NCBI RefSeq assembly: GCF_000424005.1
Contig: NZ_AUJB01000011.1
Span: forward strand, 62,001 to 126,000
Length of the DNA: 64,000 nucleotides
Source: Pseudobutyrivibrio ruminis CF1b
GTDB lineage: Bacteria > Bacillota > Clostridia > Lachnospirales > Lachnospiraceae
Direction of reading: 5' to 3'
Program-made: the position numbers and the translations under genes
The notes under the pieces: generated by a model
What the model saw: the letters and a program-made list of their open reading frames with translations, nothing else
Databases searched by the model: none
What the model was told of the DNA's origin: nothing
Shown here: positions 52,889-60,790 of the stretch, in pieces
How the letters are laid out: each line of letters opens with the position of its first letter
Numbering within the stretch: the stretch's first letter is position 1

Positions 52889-53068
52889 ATGATTTCATGG
52901 ATTACAGAAAATATTGGAACAATAGTTGTTTTAGCAGTGCTTATCTTAATCGTTGCTGGCATTATTCGTTCAATGATTAAGACAAAGAAGCAGGGTGGAT
53001 CTTCCTGCGGCTGTGGATGTTCAGGATGCAGTGGATGCTCATCTTGTAATTCCACATCATCTAAATAA
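52889..53068 (+). CDS. FeoB-associated Cys-rich membrane protein
   Basis: The 59-residue protein has one membrane span (about 9-28), a short basic stretch (IKTKKQ) and a Cys/Gly/Ser-rich tail (CGCGCSGCSGCSSC). This matches the FeoB-associated Cys-rich small membrane protein family. The Cys cluster could hold iron at the inner membrane face as it leaves FeoB; that is inference. AGAAGG lies eleven bases before the ATG, and the DtxR-family gene follows 28 bp downstream. Confidence 0.88.
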   Translation: MISWITENIGTIVVLAVLILIVAGIIRSMIKTKKQGGSSCGCGCSGCSGCSSCNSTSSK

Positions 53069-53096
53069 CAGTAGATAAATGTGATTGAGGGACAAA

Positions 53097-53468
53097 ATGA
53101 ACAAGGCATCAGAGGATTATATCAAAAACATATATATACTTAAGCAAGATAAAGCCCATCTTCATTCTGTTGATTTGGCTAAAGAACTAGGACTTTCCAG
53201 AGCCAGTGTTTCCAGAGCCATGTCGAACCTTCGTAAAGACAATATCATCGTCATGAAGGAAGACGGAGAGATTGAGTTCACTATCAAGGGGCAGAAAATC
53301 GCAGAAGTGATTATTGATAAGTATGTGACTCTTACCGGATTCCTTCAGGACGTTGCAGGGGTAGACGAGGAGACTGCCAAAGAGGATGCCTGCAAAATCG
53401 AGCACTATATTAGTGACGATACATACGCAGGGATTAAGCAGTTTATCATCGCTCATCCTGAGTTGTAA
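53097..53468 (+). CDS. DtxR/MntR-family metal-dependent repressor
   Basis: ATG 53097 has GAGGG upstream; 123 residues. The N-terminal winged helix reads EDYIKNIYILKQ, LAKELGLSRASVSRAMSNLR and EIEFTIKGQKIAEVI; the dimerisation helices carry metal-ligand candidates in DACKIEHYISDD (Cys, Glu and His spaced as in MntR/IdeR). There is no SH3-like third domain, so it is the short MntR-like form. Encoded at the end of the feo operon, it is the best candidate for binding the TTAG-N6-CTAA palindromes before feoA and the other operons. Confidence 0.88.
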   Translation: MNKASEDYIKNIYILKQDKAHLHSVDLAKELGLSRASVSRAMSNLRKDNIIVMKEDGEIEFTIKGQKIAEVIIDKYVTLTGFLQDVAGVDEETAKEDACKIEHYISDDTYAGIKQFIIAHPEL

Positions 53469-53484
53469 ATTTATAAATGAAAAT

Positions 53485-53524
53485 AAGCTATTTGAGATAT
53501 ACCGGTCTTGAATAGCTTTTTTTT
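53485..53524 (+). terminator. Terminator of the feo operon
   Basis: AAGCTATT/AATAGCTT stem with an 18-base loop, then eight T. Confidence 0.8.
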
Positions 53525-53533
53525 AGATGTAGA

Positions 53534-53549
53534 GTTAGTGTTGACTAAC
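53534..53549. promoter_or_regulatory. Operator palindrome before the methyltransferase operon
   Basis: GTTAGTGTTGACTAAC, the same TTAG-N6-CTAA form. It lies between the feo terminator and ATG 53586; no clear promoter pair is visible around it. Confidence 0.65.
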
Positions 53550-53585
53550 TAGAATCGAATTAACCAAAAAAAGGGAGGACTTGAA

Positions 53586-54377
53586 ATGAAAGCAGATTAC
53601 AAAAATTGGATGCCACAGGGGATGATTAATGGATTCGCAAGTGCGGCAGTTGTTTGTTGGGTTGTTTTTTGGATTATAAATAATTTTAGTTTAATCACAG
53701 CCCAAACAGTAAGAAGTGTAGTGAGTGTAGTGTTACTGATTTTGTGGGTCTTACTAATATTTATGACAGTTTGGATGATTCTTATGCATCGTGCATTTTC
53801 CTATAAAGGGAATAGACAGATGTCAAAGCAGATTATCGAAGGAGTTGCTGAGTATGTAAATATTCCTGATGGTGGCAAAGGGCTTGATGTAGGTTGTGGT
53901 AGCGGTGCACTTACCATTGCTTGTGCAAAAAGGAATCCTAATGCATCTTTCATGGGTATCGACAGATGGGGTAAGGAATATGCTTCATTTAACAGAAATC
54001 TTTGCGAGAACAACGCACAGGCAGAAGGTGTAAGTAATGTAAGCTTCCGACAGGGAGATGCTACAAAGCTTCCATTCGATGATGAAACCTTTGACGTTGT
54101 CACAAGCAACTATGTTTATCACAACATCCCTAGTAAGGACAGACAGGCTATTCTTTTAGAAACACTTAGAACCTTGAAAAAGGGGGGCACTTTTGCAATC
54201 CATGACATCATGTCTAAGGGAAAATATGGAGATATGAAGGCTTTTGAGAAGAAGCTCAAAGATATGGGCTATGAGGATGTTCAGCTGATAGATACTACAG
54301 ATGGAAAATTCATGAGTAAATGGGAGTCTACCTGGATGGGGCTTTCAGGATCAACTTTATTGGTGGGAACAAAATAG
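53586..54377 (+). CDS. Membrane-anchored class I SAM methyltransferase
   Basis: The 263-residue protein has two N-terminal spans (about 14-35 and 45-68) and a Rossmann methyltransferase domain: motif I LDVGCGSGALTIA, a motif II Asp in MGIDRWG, FRQGDATKLPFDDETFDVV and the later block LKKGGTFAIHD. It methylates an unknown small molecule or lipid near the membrane. The end GLSGSTLLVGTK is repeated as a fragment at 59031. GGGAGG precedes the ATG, and an operator palindrome lies 37 bases upstream, linking it to the metal regulon. Confidence 0.85.
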   Translation: MKADYKNWMPQGMINGFASAAVVCWVVFWIINNFSLITAQTVRSVVSVVLLILWVLLIFMTVWMILMHRAFSYKGNRQMSKQIIEGVAEYVNIPDGGKGLDVGCGSGALTIACAKRNPNASFMGIDRWGKEYASFNRNLCENNAQAEGVSNVSFRQGDATKLPFDDETFDVVTSNYVYHNIPSKDRQAILLETLRTLKKGGTFAIHDIMSKGKYGDMKAFEKKLKDMGYEDVQLIDTTDGKFMSKWESTWMGLSGSTLLVGTK

Positions 54378-54388
54378 GAGGATTTTAA

Positions 54389-54728
54389 ATGGGGTTATTT
54401 AAGAATTTTGTTAGTCAGACCAGAAAACCTGAAGGATTTTTAGGTCAGATGATGGTAAATGGAATGAATAGTGGGCATGCTAAAATGGCTGATTGGGAAG
54501 TGCTTCTCAGAAGTCAATAAAGCGCTTAAGCCAGGTGGAACATTCATGATTGTAAATGAATCAGATGGCACCGATGAAGCCAGCCTTAAGTTTGAGAAAA
54601 TTATTGATGGTATGACTTGTCATACTGTAACTGAAATAGAAGGTGCACTAAAGGATGCTGGCTTCTCAAAGATTAAAACTGCCCACCATGAAAGCAAACC
54701 TTGGATTACTGTGATTGCAGAGAAATGA
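54389..54728 (+). pseudogene. Methyltransferase with internal deletion and frameshift
   Basis: From ATG 54389 (AGGAGG upstream) the frame reads MGLFKNFVSQTRKPEGFLGQ and on to KMADW, the N terminus of a small SAM methyltransferase, then meets a stop at about 54518. A second frame continues from the same point with EVNKALKPGGTFMIVNESDG through KPWITVIAEK, the C-terminal third of the same family. The SAM-binding core (about 90 codons) is missing and the halves are out of frame. The product cannot bind SAM. Confidence 0.8.
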
Positions 54729-54738
54729 GGTTGATATT

Positions 54739-55647
54739 ATGAGTGCAAAATACGAAATACTTAAGTTTTTGGTGAAGGCTTTAAATTTAAAAAAGCTTTA
54801 CTTTGGTGGTAATGATGAGGATTTTATTGAGAGTAAAAGAAAATTAAATGCTAGAATTACTGTTCCTGATTTACAGGATGATGAATTTAACATAAGTCAA
54901 ATTCAGGTTATGGGATGTACAGTTCTGAAATTGATTCATAAGAAAAAAGTAAATAGAGCCAATATGTTTATCATAGGTGGTGGTATGGTTATAGCTCCCA
55001 GAGCCGGTTCGATCAAAAAAGCACTTAGATTTGCAAAGGAAACAGGTTTAGATTTGTACATACCTTATTATCCTTTATGTTTAGATTATCCAATTTCAAA
55101 AGCCTATGAAATGATACATGAAACATACAAGGAGATGCTTAAAGATTATGATGAAAAGAATATAAGCATACTTGGTTCGTCTTCGGGCGGAAACCTAGCT
55201 TTAGGCTTGGTGGCTTATATTAATGATGGACATAAAGATGTTCCGATGCCAGCACATATCATTGCTCTTTCGCCAGGCACTTGTGTAAATTCAGAAGAAG
55301 AATGGAAGCGTATGCTTGAACTTGAGAAAAAGGATGTCATGGTTCCAGCAGATTATATGAAACGAGCTGTGGAAATAATGAGACATGGTGATAATTCAGT
55401 TCCTGATTATATGATTTGGTTACAGAAAGGTGATTTTACAAATTGTCCACCGGTAACTTTTATATATGGTTCTGATGAAACTTTATATGCTTGTGCTCCA
55501 TCTTTTGAGAGAGTAATGAAACGATATAGTGTTAGCTACAATATGATTGTAGGAAAAGGAATGTTCCATTGTTATCCAGTGTTCCCAATAGTAAAAGAAG
55601 CAAAAGAGGGGTGGGAGCAGATGGTTCAATTAGCAAGAGAGGCTTAG
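54739..55647 (+). CDS. Alpha/beta hydrolase (hormone-sensitive-lipase-like)
   Basis: ATG 54739 has GAGG upstream; 302 residues. The HSL-like features are the oxyanion region IIGGGMVIAPRAG (variant of HGGG), the nucleophile elbow GSSSGGNLALG, the Asp in YGSDETLYA and His in GKGMFHCYP. It hydrolyses an ester of unknown identity in the cytoplasm, with no signal peptide. The gene starts 10 bp after a broken methyltransferase and ends 5 bp before the next hydrolase, so they share a transcript. Confidence 0.82.
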   Translation: MSAKYEILKFLVKALNLKKLYFGGNDEDFIESKRKLNARITVPDLQDDEFNISQIQVMGCTVLKLIHKKKVNRANMFIIGGGMVIAPRAGSIKKALRFAKETGLDLYIPYYPLCLDYPISKAYEMIHETYKEMLKDYDEKNISILGSSSGGNLALGLVAYINDGHKDVPMPAHIIALSPGTCVNSEEEWKRMLELEKKDVMVPADYMKRAVEIMRHGDNSVPDYMIWLQKGDFTNCPPVTFIYGSDETLYACAPSFERVMKRYSVSYNMIVGKGMFHCYPVFPIVKEAKEGWEQMVQLAREA

Positions 55648-55652
55648 ATATT

Positions 55653-56420
55653 ATGCAATTTGAAGAAATAGGAAACATGGCAGGAAAGACGCTTATGCTA
55701 CTTCCTGGAACGTGCTGCGATTGGCAGACAAATTTTGGAACAGTCATATCGGAGCTTGCTGAAAAATATCATCTTATATGTGTAAATTATGATGGTTTTG
55801 ATGGAAGTGATGATATATTTCCTGACATGATAACTGTAACAGAGAAAATTGAGAATTATATAAGGGAGAATCACTATGGCAGACTTGATGGTGCTATAGG
55901 TTCTTCTCTTGGTTCAAGTTTTGTTGGACAGCTTGTTATGAGAAAAAATGTGCATATAGACCATGCCATTTTTGGTAGTCCAGACCTTGACCAAAGTGGA
56001 AAAGTAGCTGCAAAGCTTCAGTCTATGCTTGTAGTTCCGCTACTTACCAGCTTTACAAAGAGCGAAAAGAAGCGGAATAAGACTAAAGAAAAATTGAAGA
56101 GTTTTTTTCTGATGAATGACGAGACTGCTGAGAAGTTCATGAGCTGTTTTTCAAAGTTCAATCCAGAGTCAATTAAGAATGAGTACTATACTGACTTATT
56201 GACTCATCTTGAAGATGATATTGAGGTAGAACATACACGGGCTCATTTTATATATGCCAATAAAATGGGGGAAAAGTATTTAAAGCGCTACAAGAAATAT
56301 TTTCACGACCCTGATATTAGAGAGTTTGATATGCAACATGAGCAGTGGCTTTTCGGAGAAAAAGAATATTCTGAGCCTGTGCTGAATGCTATAGATGAAT
56401 TTATGGATGTGGCAGTTTAA
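55653..56420 (+). CDS. Alpha/beta hydrolase
   Basis: ATG 55653 gives 255 residues. Visible features are MLLPGTCCDWQTNF (oxyanion strand), DGFDGSDD, the nucleophile elbow GSSLGSSFVG and a C-terminal His in DMQHEQWLFG. The elbow ends in Ser-Ser instead of Gly-Gly but keeps G-x-S-x-G. A basic lid segment (SEKKRNKTKEKLK) lies at about 140-155. Substrate unknown. It follows the HSL-like gene after 5 bp. Confidence 0.72.
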   Translation: MQFEEIGNMAGKTLMLLPGTCCDWQTNFGTVISELAEKYHLICVNYDGFDGSDDIFPDMITVTEKIENYIRENHYGRLDGAIGSSLGSSFVGQLVMRKNVHIDHAIFGSPDLDQSGKVAAKLQSMLVVPLLTSFTKSEKKRNKTKEKLKSFFLMNDETAEKFMSCFSKFNPESIKNEYYTDLLTHLEDDIEVEHTRAHFIYANKMGEKYLKRYKKYFHDPDIREFDMQHEQWLFGEKEYSEPVLNAIDEFMDVAV

Positions 56421-56441
56421 AATAAGGTGAGGAGTGGGGTT

Positions 56442-56700
56442 ATGAGTAGAAAGGATGAAATCAAATCAGCTTACAAAAGTTTGGGTGGTGCACATAGCTT
56501 TTATGATGGAATGATGACAGGAACTACTCTGGCAGGAAAGTTGGTATTACACTCTGTATGGAGAATGAACAGAGATGATGCAGTCTGCAAAAAACAGAGC
56601 AGATGAAATAGGTATAACAAATGTGAGGTTTATGCAGGGGGATGTAGGAAAACTACCATTTAAAGATGAGAGTATAGCTGTGTTTAATTGTGTGAAATAG
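56442..56700 (+). pseudogene. Second broken SAM methyltransferase
   Basis: From ATG 56442 the frame reads a methyltransferase N terminus (YKSLGGAHSFYDGMMTGTTL) and stops at about 56606. A second frame carries on with NRADEIGITNVRFMQGDVGK, the post-motif-II segment, and stops at 56700. Motif I and everything after the FKDES block are gone. The deletion pattern resembles that of the pseudogene at 54389. Confidence 0.75.
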
Positions 56701-56717
56701 GAAAGAGAGTATTTATT

Positions 56718-56963
56718 ATGAAGAAATACACGGTGAAAATAGATGGCATGATGTGTGGCATGTGTGAAGCACATATCAATGATGCGATAAGGGCTGCTTT
56801 TCCGGATGCGAAAAAAGTAAAAGCATCTCACAGTAAAGGAATTGCCAATTTTATTTCTGAAGAAATAGATGACAATAGGCTTAGGGAAGTGATTGATGCT
56901 ACAGGATATACTTTTGTTTCGGCAGAATCCGAAGAGTTTGTGAAGAAAGGTTTGTTTTGGTAG
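56718..56963 (+). CDS. Heavy-metal-associated (HMA) domain protein
   Basis: ATG 56718 gives 81 residues with the HMA fold: KYTVKIDGMMCGMCEAHIND holds the metal motif MxCxxC, followed by AFPDAKKVKASHSKG and the second beta-alpha unit. Such proteins carry copper or another soft metal to a P-type ATPase or store it. There is no ATPase gene nearby. GGAAAGAG precedes the start. Presence in the methyltransferase/hydrolase cluster that carries the metal operator fits a metal theme. Confidence 0.85.
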   Translation: MKKYTVKIDGMMCGMCEAHINDAIRAAFPDAKKVKASHSKGIANFISEEIDDNRLREVIDATGYTFVSAESEEFVKKGLFW

Positions 56964-56985
56964 TAAGAGGAAGGAGGATTTCAGT

Positions 56986-57072
56986 ATGGATACAAGTGGA
57001 ATTCTTATTTCGATTGTGATTGTTGGGGGGTTAATATTTTTGATACATACGGTAAAGAGAAAGATTCATTAA
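56986..57072 (+). CDS. 28-residue single-span membrane peptide
   Basis: AAGGAGG lies seven bases before ATG 56986. The peptide is MDTSGILISIVIVGGLIFLI followed by HTVKRKIH: one membrane span and a basic tail. It resembles the membrane part of FeoB-associated small proteins but has no Cys. The ribosome site is strong, so translation is likely; the function is unknown. Confidence 0.55.
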   Translation: MDTSGILISIVIVGGLIFLIHTVKRKIH

Positions 57073-57085
57073 TTGGGAGGAAGCT

Positions 57086-57267
57086 ATGAAAAGATTGTCA
57101 TCAAGACAGAAGATATTATTGGGCTGTGTAGCTATGGTATTAGCTATAATCGGAGATTATTAGGAAACCTTGCTAATTATATTGCAGGTGGCATGGATTC
57201 AGGATTTGAATCCTTTGGATGGTTGTTGATGTATCTGGTATGTGCAATGAGTTTAACTAAAGAGTAA
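57086..57267 (+). pseudogene. Frameshifted two-span membrane protein
   Basis: From ATG 57086 (GGGAGG upstream) the frame reads MKRLSSRQKILLGCVAMVLA and stops at TAG 57161. The next frame continues without a gap in sense as LGNLANYIAGGMDSGFESFG and on to SLTKE. One missing T in GATTATTAGG would restore a 60-residue protein with two spans. It may be a real mutation or a sequencing or assembly error. Confidence 0.6.
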
Positions 57268-57288
57268 GTAAATAGTCAATTCTTATAC

Positions 57289-57325
57289 AGCCCTCAGGCA
57301 TACCAGCGCCTGAGGGCTTCTCATT
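57289..57325 (+). terminator. Terminator after the frameshifted membrane protein
   Basis: AGCCCTCAGGC/GCCTGAGGGCT stem with an 8-base loop; the T-tract is weak (TCTCATTT). Confidence 0.7.
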
Positions 57326-57428
57326 TATTGGCTCCAAATTTTGGTTTCTATTGTTTGAATACACAAGCTTATATATAATGAGTAGAAATAGCTTAAGCAG
57401 ATAATTGAAAGTACGAGGATATAAATTA

Positions 57429-59027
57429 ATGAAATTTGGTTTTTCTTATGTAGGTCTAATATGGTATGTGCTTCTTCTAATTCCCAATTTGATATGGACA
57501 AAGCATAAGCCAAAGGATTATGAAGAATATGTTGTAAAAGAGAATAAAATTCTTCTTGCTCTCGAAAGAACAGGGCAGTTTATAATTACCCCTGTTGCAA
57601 TATTCTTTTCGGATTTTAACTACAAAGGATGGCATTTCTGGAGTATTGTGCTCTTAGTTTCATTTCTATGCATGGTGTTGTACGAACTCTTTTGGATTAG
57701 ATATTTCAGAAGCGAGAAAACTATGAAGGACTTTTACAGCAGTTATTGGGGAATTCCATTAGCTGGCGCGACTCTTCCAGTTGTAGCTTTTTTCTTACTT
57801 GGTATCTATGGCGGAAATATATTAATGCTCATGGGTTCTGTCATTCTTGGTGTGGGGCATATTGGAATACATTTGCAGCATCGTAATGAAGTGTATGGAC
57901 CAAAGGTGAAGAAAAAGAGAAAGCTTCCTCAGCGAATACTGTTTGGCACCTTCAAGGTTGTAGCTACATTGCTTCTTATAGTTATATGCGGAGCATTCAT
58001 GTTTTTTATTGCTTGTCGAAATATCAACCAGTTTAAGCACGCAATTGCATATAAAGATGGTGTAAATGATCAGATTTATGTTCAGCTTAATGATCAGGAA
58101 GAATATATTTCAATTATTGGTAAGTCCACTGAGAACCCAGTCATAATTTCCCTTCATGGAGGGCCAGGTTCGCCAACTACATACATTGATTACTGTTGGC
58201 AGGATTATCTTACTGATAAGTACACGGTAATTAGTTGGGATGAGAGAGGCTGTGGCAGAACTTATTATCGAAATATGGATATTGATTCAGATAACTTAAC
58301 TTTATCTTTTGAACAGCAGGTAGAGGATTTAGATGCACTTGTGAACTATGCATGTGAGCGTTTTGACCAGGAACAGGTGATTATTCTGGGACACTCATAT
58401 GGAACAATGCTTGGAAGCAGATATGCGCTTGCTTATCCTGAAAAGGTATCGGCTTATATCGGAGTAGGCCAGTGTGTTAATGAACGTGATTATTACGGCG
58501 AGACCTATTCTTATCAGGATGCTCTCATACAAGCAATGGCAATGGGTGATGATACAACTGAAATGGAAGCAGCTTATGAAAAGTTTTCCACTGATAAAAG
58601 TATTGCAAATCTTTTGCAGTTGAGAAGCTATGTTAGTCAATATCATCCTCAGACTGTGACGAAGGATATTTCAGCTATGGCTGCACTAACAAGTCCAATT
58701 GCAGGTGTTGATGATATTAGATGGTATATGGTTCAAATGGGTGCAACAATGGGAGACACAAGATATGAGGAACTGGTAGAAAAACCACTTGGTCAATACA
58801 TGATGGATTTCAATGCATTGGAATACAATGATAATTATCAAATGCCAGTTCTGTTGTTATCCGGCTCATGTGACTGGATTTGTCCAGTAGGCCTTGTAAA
58901 GGAGTATGCCCAGTGCATAACAGCACCTAATGTAGAAGTAAATCTCATTGAAGGTTGTGGGCATTCTCCACAAGGACAGCTGCCAAAGGAATTTGCAGAT
59001 AGAATTAAGGCTTTTCTTGAAAAGTAG
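57429..59027 (+). CDS. Membrane domain fused to a prolyl-iminopeptidase-like hydrolase
   Basis: ATG 57429 gives 532 residues. Residues 1-165 are a four- to five-span membrane domain of a type I associate with separate small clostridial proteins (ALERTGQFIITPVAIFF, GIPLAGATLPV, GHIGIHLQHR). A further span lies at about 180-200, then an extracellular alpha/beta hydrolase: HGGPGSPTTY, WDERGCGRTYY, elbow GHSYGTMLG, Asp in SGSCDWICP and His in EGCGHSPQ. The HGGPG and DERG-x-G text is typical of S33 prolyl iminopeptidases. It looks like a fusion of two proteins. Confidence 0.8.
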   Translation: MKFGFSYVGLIWYVLLLIPNLIWTKHKPKDYEEYVVKENKILLALERTGQFIITPVAIFFSDFNYKGWHFWSIVLLVSFLCMVLYELFWIRYFRSEKTMKDFYSSYWGIPLAGATLPVVAFFLLGIYGGNILMLMGSVILGVGHIGIHLQHRNEVYGPKVKKKRKLPQRILFGTFKVVATLLLIVICGAFMFFIACRNINQFKHAIAYKDGVNDQIYVQLNDQEEYISIIGKSTENPVIISLHGGPGSPTTYIDYCWQDYLTDKYTVISWDERGCGRTYYRNMDIDSDNLTLSFEQQVEDLDALVNYACERFDQEQVIILGHSYGTMLGSRYALAYPEKVSAYIGVGQCVNERDYYGETYSYQDALIQAMAMGDDTTEMEAAYEKFSTDKSIANLLQLRSYVSQYHPQTVTKDISAMAALTSPIAGVDDIRWYMVQMGATMGDTRYEELVEKPLGQYMMDFNALEYNDNYQMPVLLLSGSCDWICPVGLVKEYAQCITAPNVEVNLIEGCGHSPQGQLPKEFADRIKAFLEK

Positions 59028-59030
59028 GGA

Positions 59031-59075
59031 TGGATGGGATTGTCTGGCTCAACACTATTGGTAGGCAGGAAATAG
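59031..59075 (+). pseudogene. Methyltransferase C-terminal fragment
   Basis: Reads WMGLSGSTLLVGRK then stop, which equals the end of the intact methyltransferase at 54377 (WMGLSGSTLLVGTK) except for one residue. Nothing else of the gene is left. It starts 3 bp after the hydrolase stop codon. Confidence 0.7.
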
Positions 59076-59094
59076 AAAATAGTAGAGGTGAGGT

Positions 59095-59205
59095 ATGTTG
59101 AAGAATTACATGAGTGAAGATCAAAAGCTACCACTATTTGGAGTGGGACCATACATGATTTTTTGTTCTATTGTATCGCCGCCGGGATTACAGTTGTTTC
59201 TATGA
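59095..59205 (+). pseudogene. Truncated start of an isoprenylcysteine-methyltransferase-like protein
   Basis: ATG 59095 (GAGGTGAGG upstream) opens MLKNYMSEDQKLPLFGVGPY and one partial span, which looks like the N terminus of membrane methyltransferases of the ICMT/PEMT type. The frame then runs into the end of the reverse-strand hydrolase gene and stops. The rest of the gene is absent. Confidence 0.45.
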
Positions 59206-60160
59206 ATTCTACCCTGTCAAAAATCCTTGGCTTAAAGGTTCCAGTCATGCCTACAGCAAGGTTCAGTTTTTTGTTTACATAGATGATGTTGCCACAATCA
59301 CCTATAGCAGCATAGACTTCCCTATCTGCGATAGGATTGTACCATAAATAGCCATACTCCATAAATCCGAATCTTTCACCGAGCTTTAAATATGGCGTAG
59401 TCATCTGCTTAATCCATTCACTTGAAACTATCTGTTGTCCATTGTATTTTCCTTCATTTAAAACCATGGAACCAAGCTTGGCAAGGTCTCTTCCTGTAGC
59501 ACATAGTCCCCAGCCGGCAGTAACTGTGTCCTGAGGATCAGAATACCATTCATTCTTACGAGGTCCTTTATTCATAAAGAAATCAAACTGATCCTCCTTG
59601 CTGCTGTCGCCATGAATGACATGTTCTGGGATTCCAAGTGGGAGAAATAGATTCTTATTTGCAAAATCAATCAATTTTTCTCCAGTGGCTCTCTCTATAA
59701 TTCCAGCTAGAATCTGAATACCAAGAGTAGAGTACCTAAATTCTCCAGTTATTCCCTTACGGCCTCCTAAAAAATCCAGTATAGCCACTGTCCAGTCATC
59801 GGAAGTACATACCTTTTTCCATGGTTCTGACTTACCCTTATAGGGAGCAGTCATGGTAAGTAGGTGCCTTATGGTAACATCATAAATTGTCTTTTCGCCT
59901 CTCTTAACCTGATAGTCAGGGAAGTAAGCTAAAACCTTTTCATCAAGGCTTTTAATAGCCCCTTTATCAACTGCAATTCCAGCAAGTATTGCCATGACAC
60001 CTTTAGTCACTGAATTGACGTTGACAGCATCTTCAGGCTTAAATCCTCGCCAGCAATCTTCATAAACAATTTCTTCGCCCCTTATTACGCAAATCTGGCA
60101 AATGTTACTTTCATTTCCTTTGCTTTCAGAAATGAATTGGTGTAGTTCTTCTTTATTCAT
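59168..60160 (-). CDS. Class C beta-lactamase-fold serine hydrolase
   Basis: The 330-residue protein has the penicillin-binding fold: SVTK (Ser near residue 50) as the SxxK motif, YST near 144 as the YxN-type motif, and GYLWYNPI plus a C-terminal beta region. Family members include esterases and peptidases more often than true beta-lactamases. No signal peptide, so it is cytoplasmic. AGGAGG precedes the ATG on the reverse strand. A palindrome of the metal-operator form lies 22 bases upstream (60182), so the gene may belong to the same regulon. Confidence 0.85.
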   Translation of the reverse strand: MNKEELHQFISESKGNESNICQICVIRGEEIVYEDCWRGFKPEDAVNVNSVTKGVMAILAGIAVDKGAIKSLDEKVLAYFPDYQVKRGEKTIYDVTIRHLLTMTAPYKGKSEPWKKVCTSDDWTVAILDFLGGRKGITGEFRYSTLGIQILAGIIERATGEKLIDFANKNLFLPLGIPEHVIHGDSSKEDQFDFFMNKGPRKNEWYSDPQDTVTAGWGLCATGRDLAKLGSMVLNEGKYNGQQIVSSEWIKQMTTPYLKLGERFGFMEYGYLWYNPIADREVYAAIGDCGNIIYVNKKLNLAVGMTGTFKPRIFDRVEFIETTVIPAAIQ

Positions 60161-60181
60161 AAAAGCCTCCTCTTAGAAAAG

Positions 60182-60197
60182 ATTAGGACGTCCTAAG
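60182..60197. promoter_or_regulatory. Operator-like palindrome before the serine hydrolase gene
   Basis: ATTAGGACGTCCTAAG contains perfect TTAGGACGTCCTAA, the TTAG-N6-CTAA form. Confidence 0.55.
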
Positions 60198-60306
60198 AAA
60201 AGGCTAATCTAATTAAAAATTCTTTTCAAGAAAAATCTTTAATTTTATTTCGTTGAGTTTGACTAAGCAACTTAGAGTTATTGATATCTTCCAGTGGTTA
60301 TATTAT

Positions 60307-60343
60307 ACTAACTTGGTTGGTACATATTACTCAAGGTGAGTAA
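60307..60343. promoter_or_regulatory. Two further palindromes in the 60.2-60.35 kb spacer
   Basis: TACTAACTTGGTTGGTA (60307-60323, one mismatch) and TTACTCAAGGTGAGTAA (60327-60343, perfect 7-base arms). Sites of this size suit TetR- or MarR-type regulators, none of which is encoded here. Confidence 0.45.
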
Positions 60344-60346
60344 TAA

Positions 60347-60628
60347 ATTTATGGTGCCCAGGAAAATGGTGAGGAAGAGGAACCTGCGAAGGAAGAGCCT
60401 GTTGTAGTAGAAGATAATAAGAATCTTTTTATCAGACTGGTTGGCAGCTTTGAACATAAGATGGTTGGAGAGGAAGATATAGATGCTGTATCCAGTGCTA
60501 CCACAGTGTCTTATGTTTCAACAGGTGTAAATGCTGTGAAGCTTGAAGCGGCATTAGTTGATAAAGAGACTGGCAGAGAATCTGTTCCAGAAGACAGCTG
60601 GCATCCTCTCAGTTATTTTGAAAATTAA
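60347..60628 (+). pseudogene. C-terminal remnant of an FMN-binding-domain protein
   Basis: An open frame without a start codon reads an acidic Glu/Pro linker, then NLFIRLVGSFEHKMVGEEDI and DAVSSATTVSYVSTGVNAV, and stops at TAA 60626. The D-x-x-S-x-A-T block and the helix after it are the end of an FMN_bind domain with its flavin-attachment Thr. The signal peptide and first half are missing. It is related in kind to the intact FMN protein at 45540, though not a copy. Confidence 0.65.
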
Positions 60629-60630
60629 GC

Positions 60631-60771
60631 AAGTATGTTGTCGAGGATAATGTGCCTATCAGAAGACATTCATATCGCAATTCATACTGGTATCCATCAT
60701 ATGGATGTAGTTATTACAATTGGTATACAAACTATCTATTCAATACTGTAATGTGGTATTGGTTTTTCTAA
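60631..60771 (+). pseudogene. Aromatic-rich protein remnant
   Basis: A start-less frame of 46 codons reads RRHSYRNSYWYPSYGCSYYN and ends MWYWFF. Very Tyr/Trp-rich. It lies two bases out of frame with the FMN remnant and may be its frameshifted tail or a separate broken gene. Confidence 0.35.
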
Positions 60772-60790
60772 AATTATAGTATGACAACTG

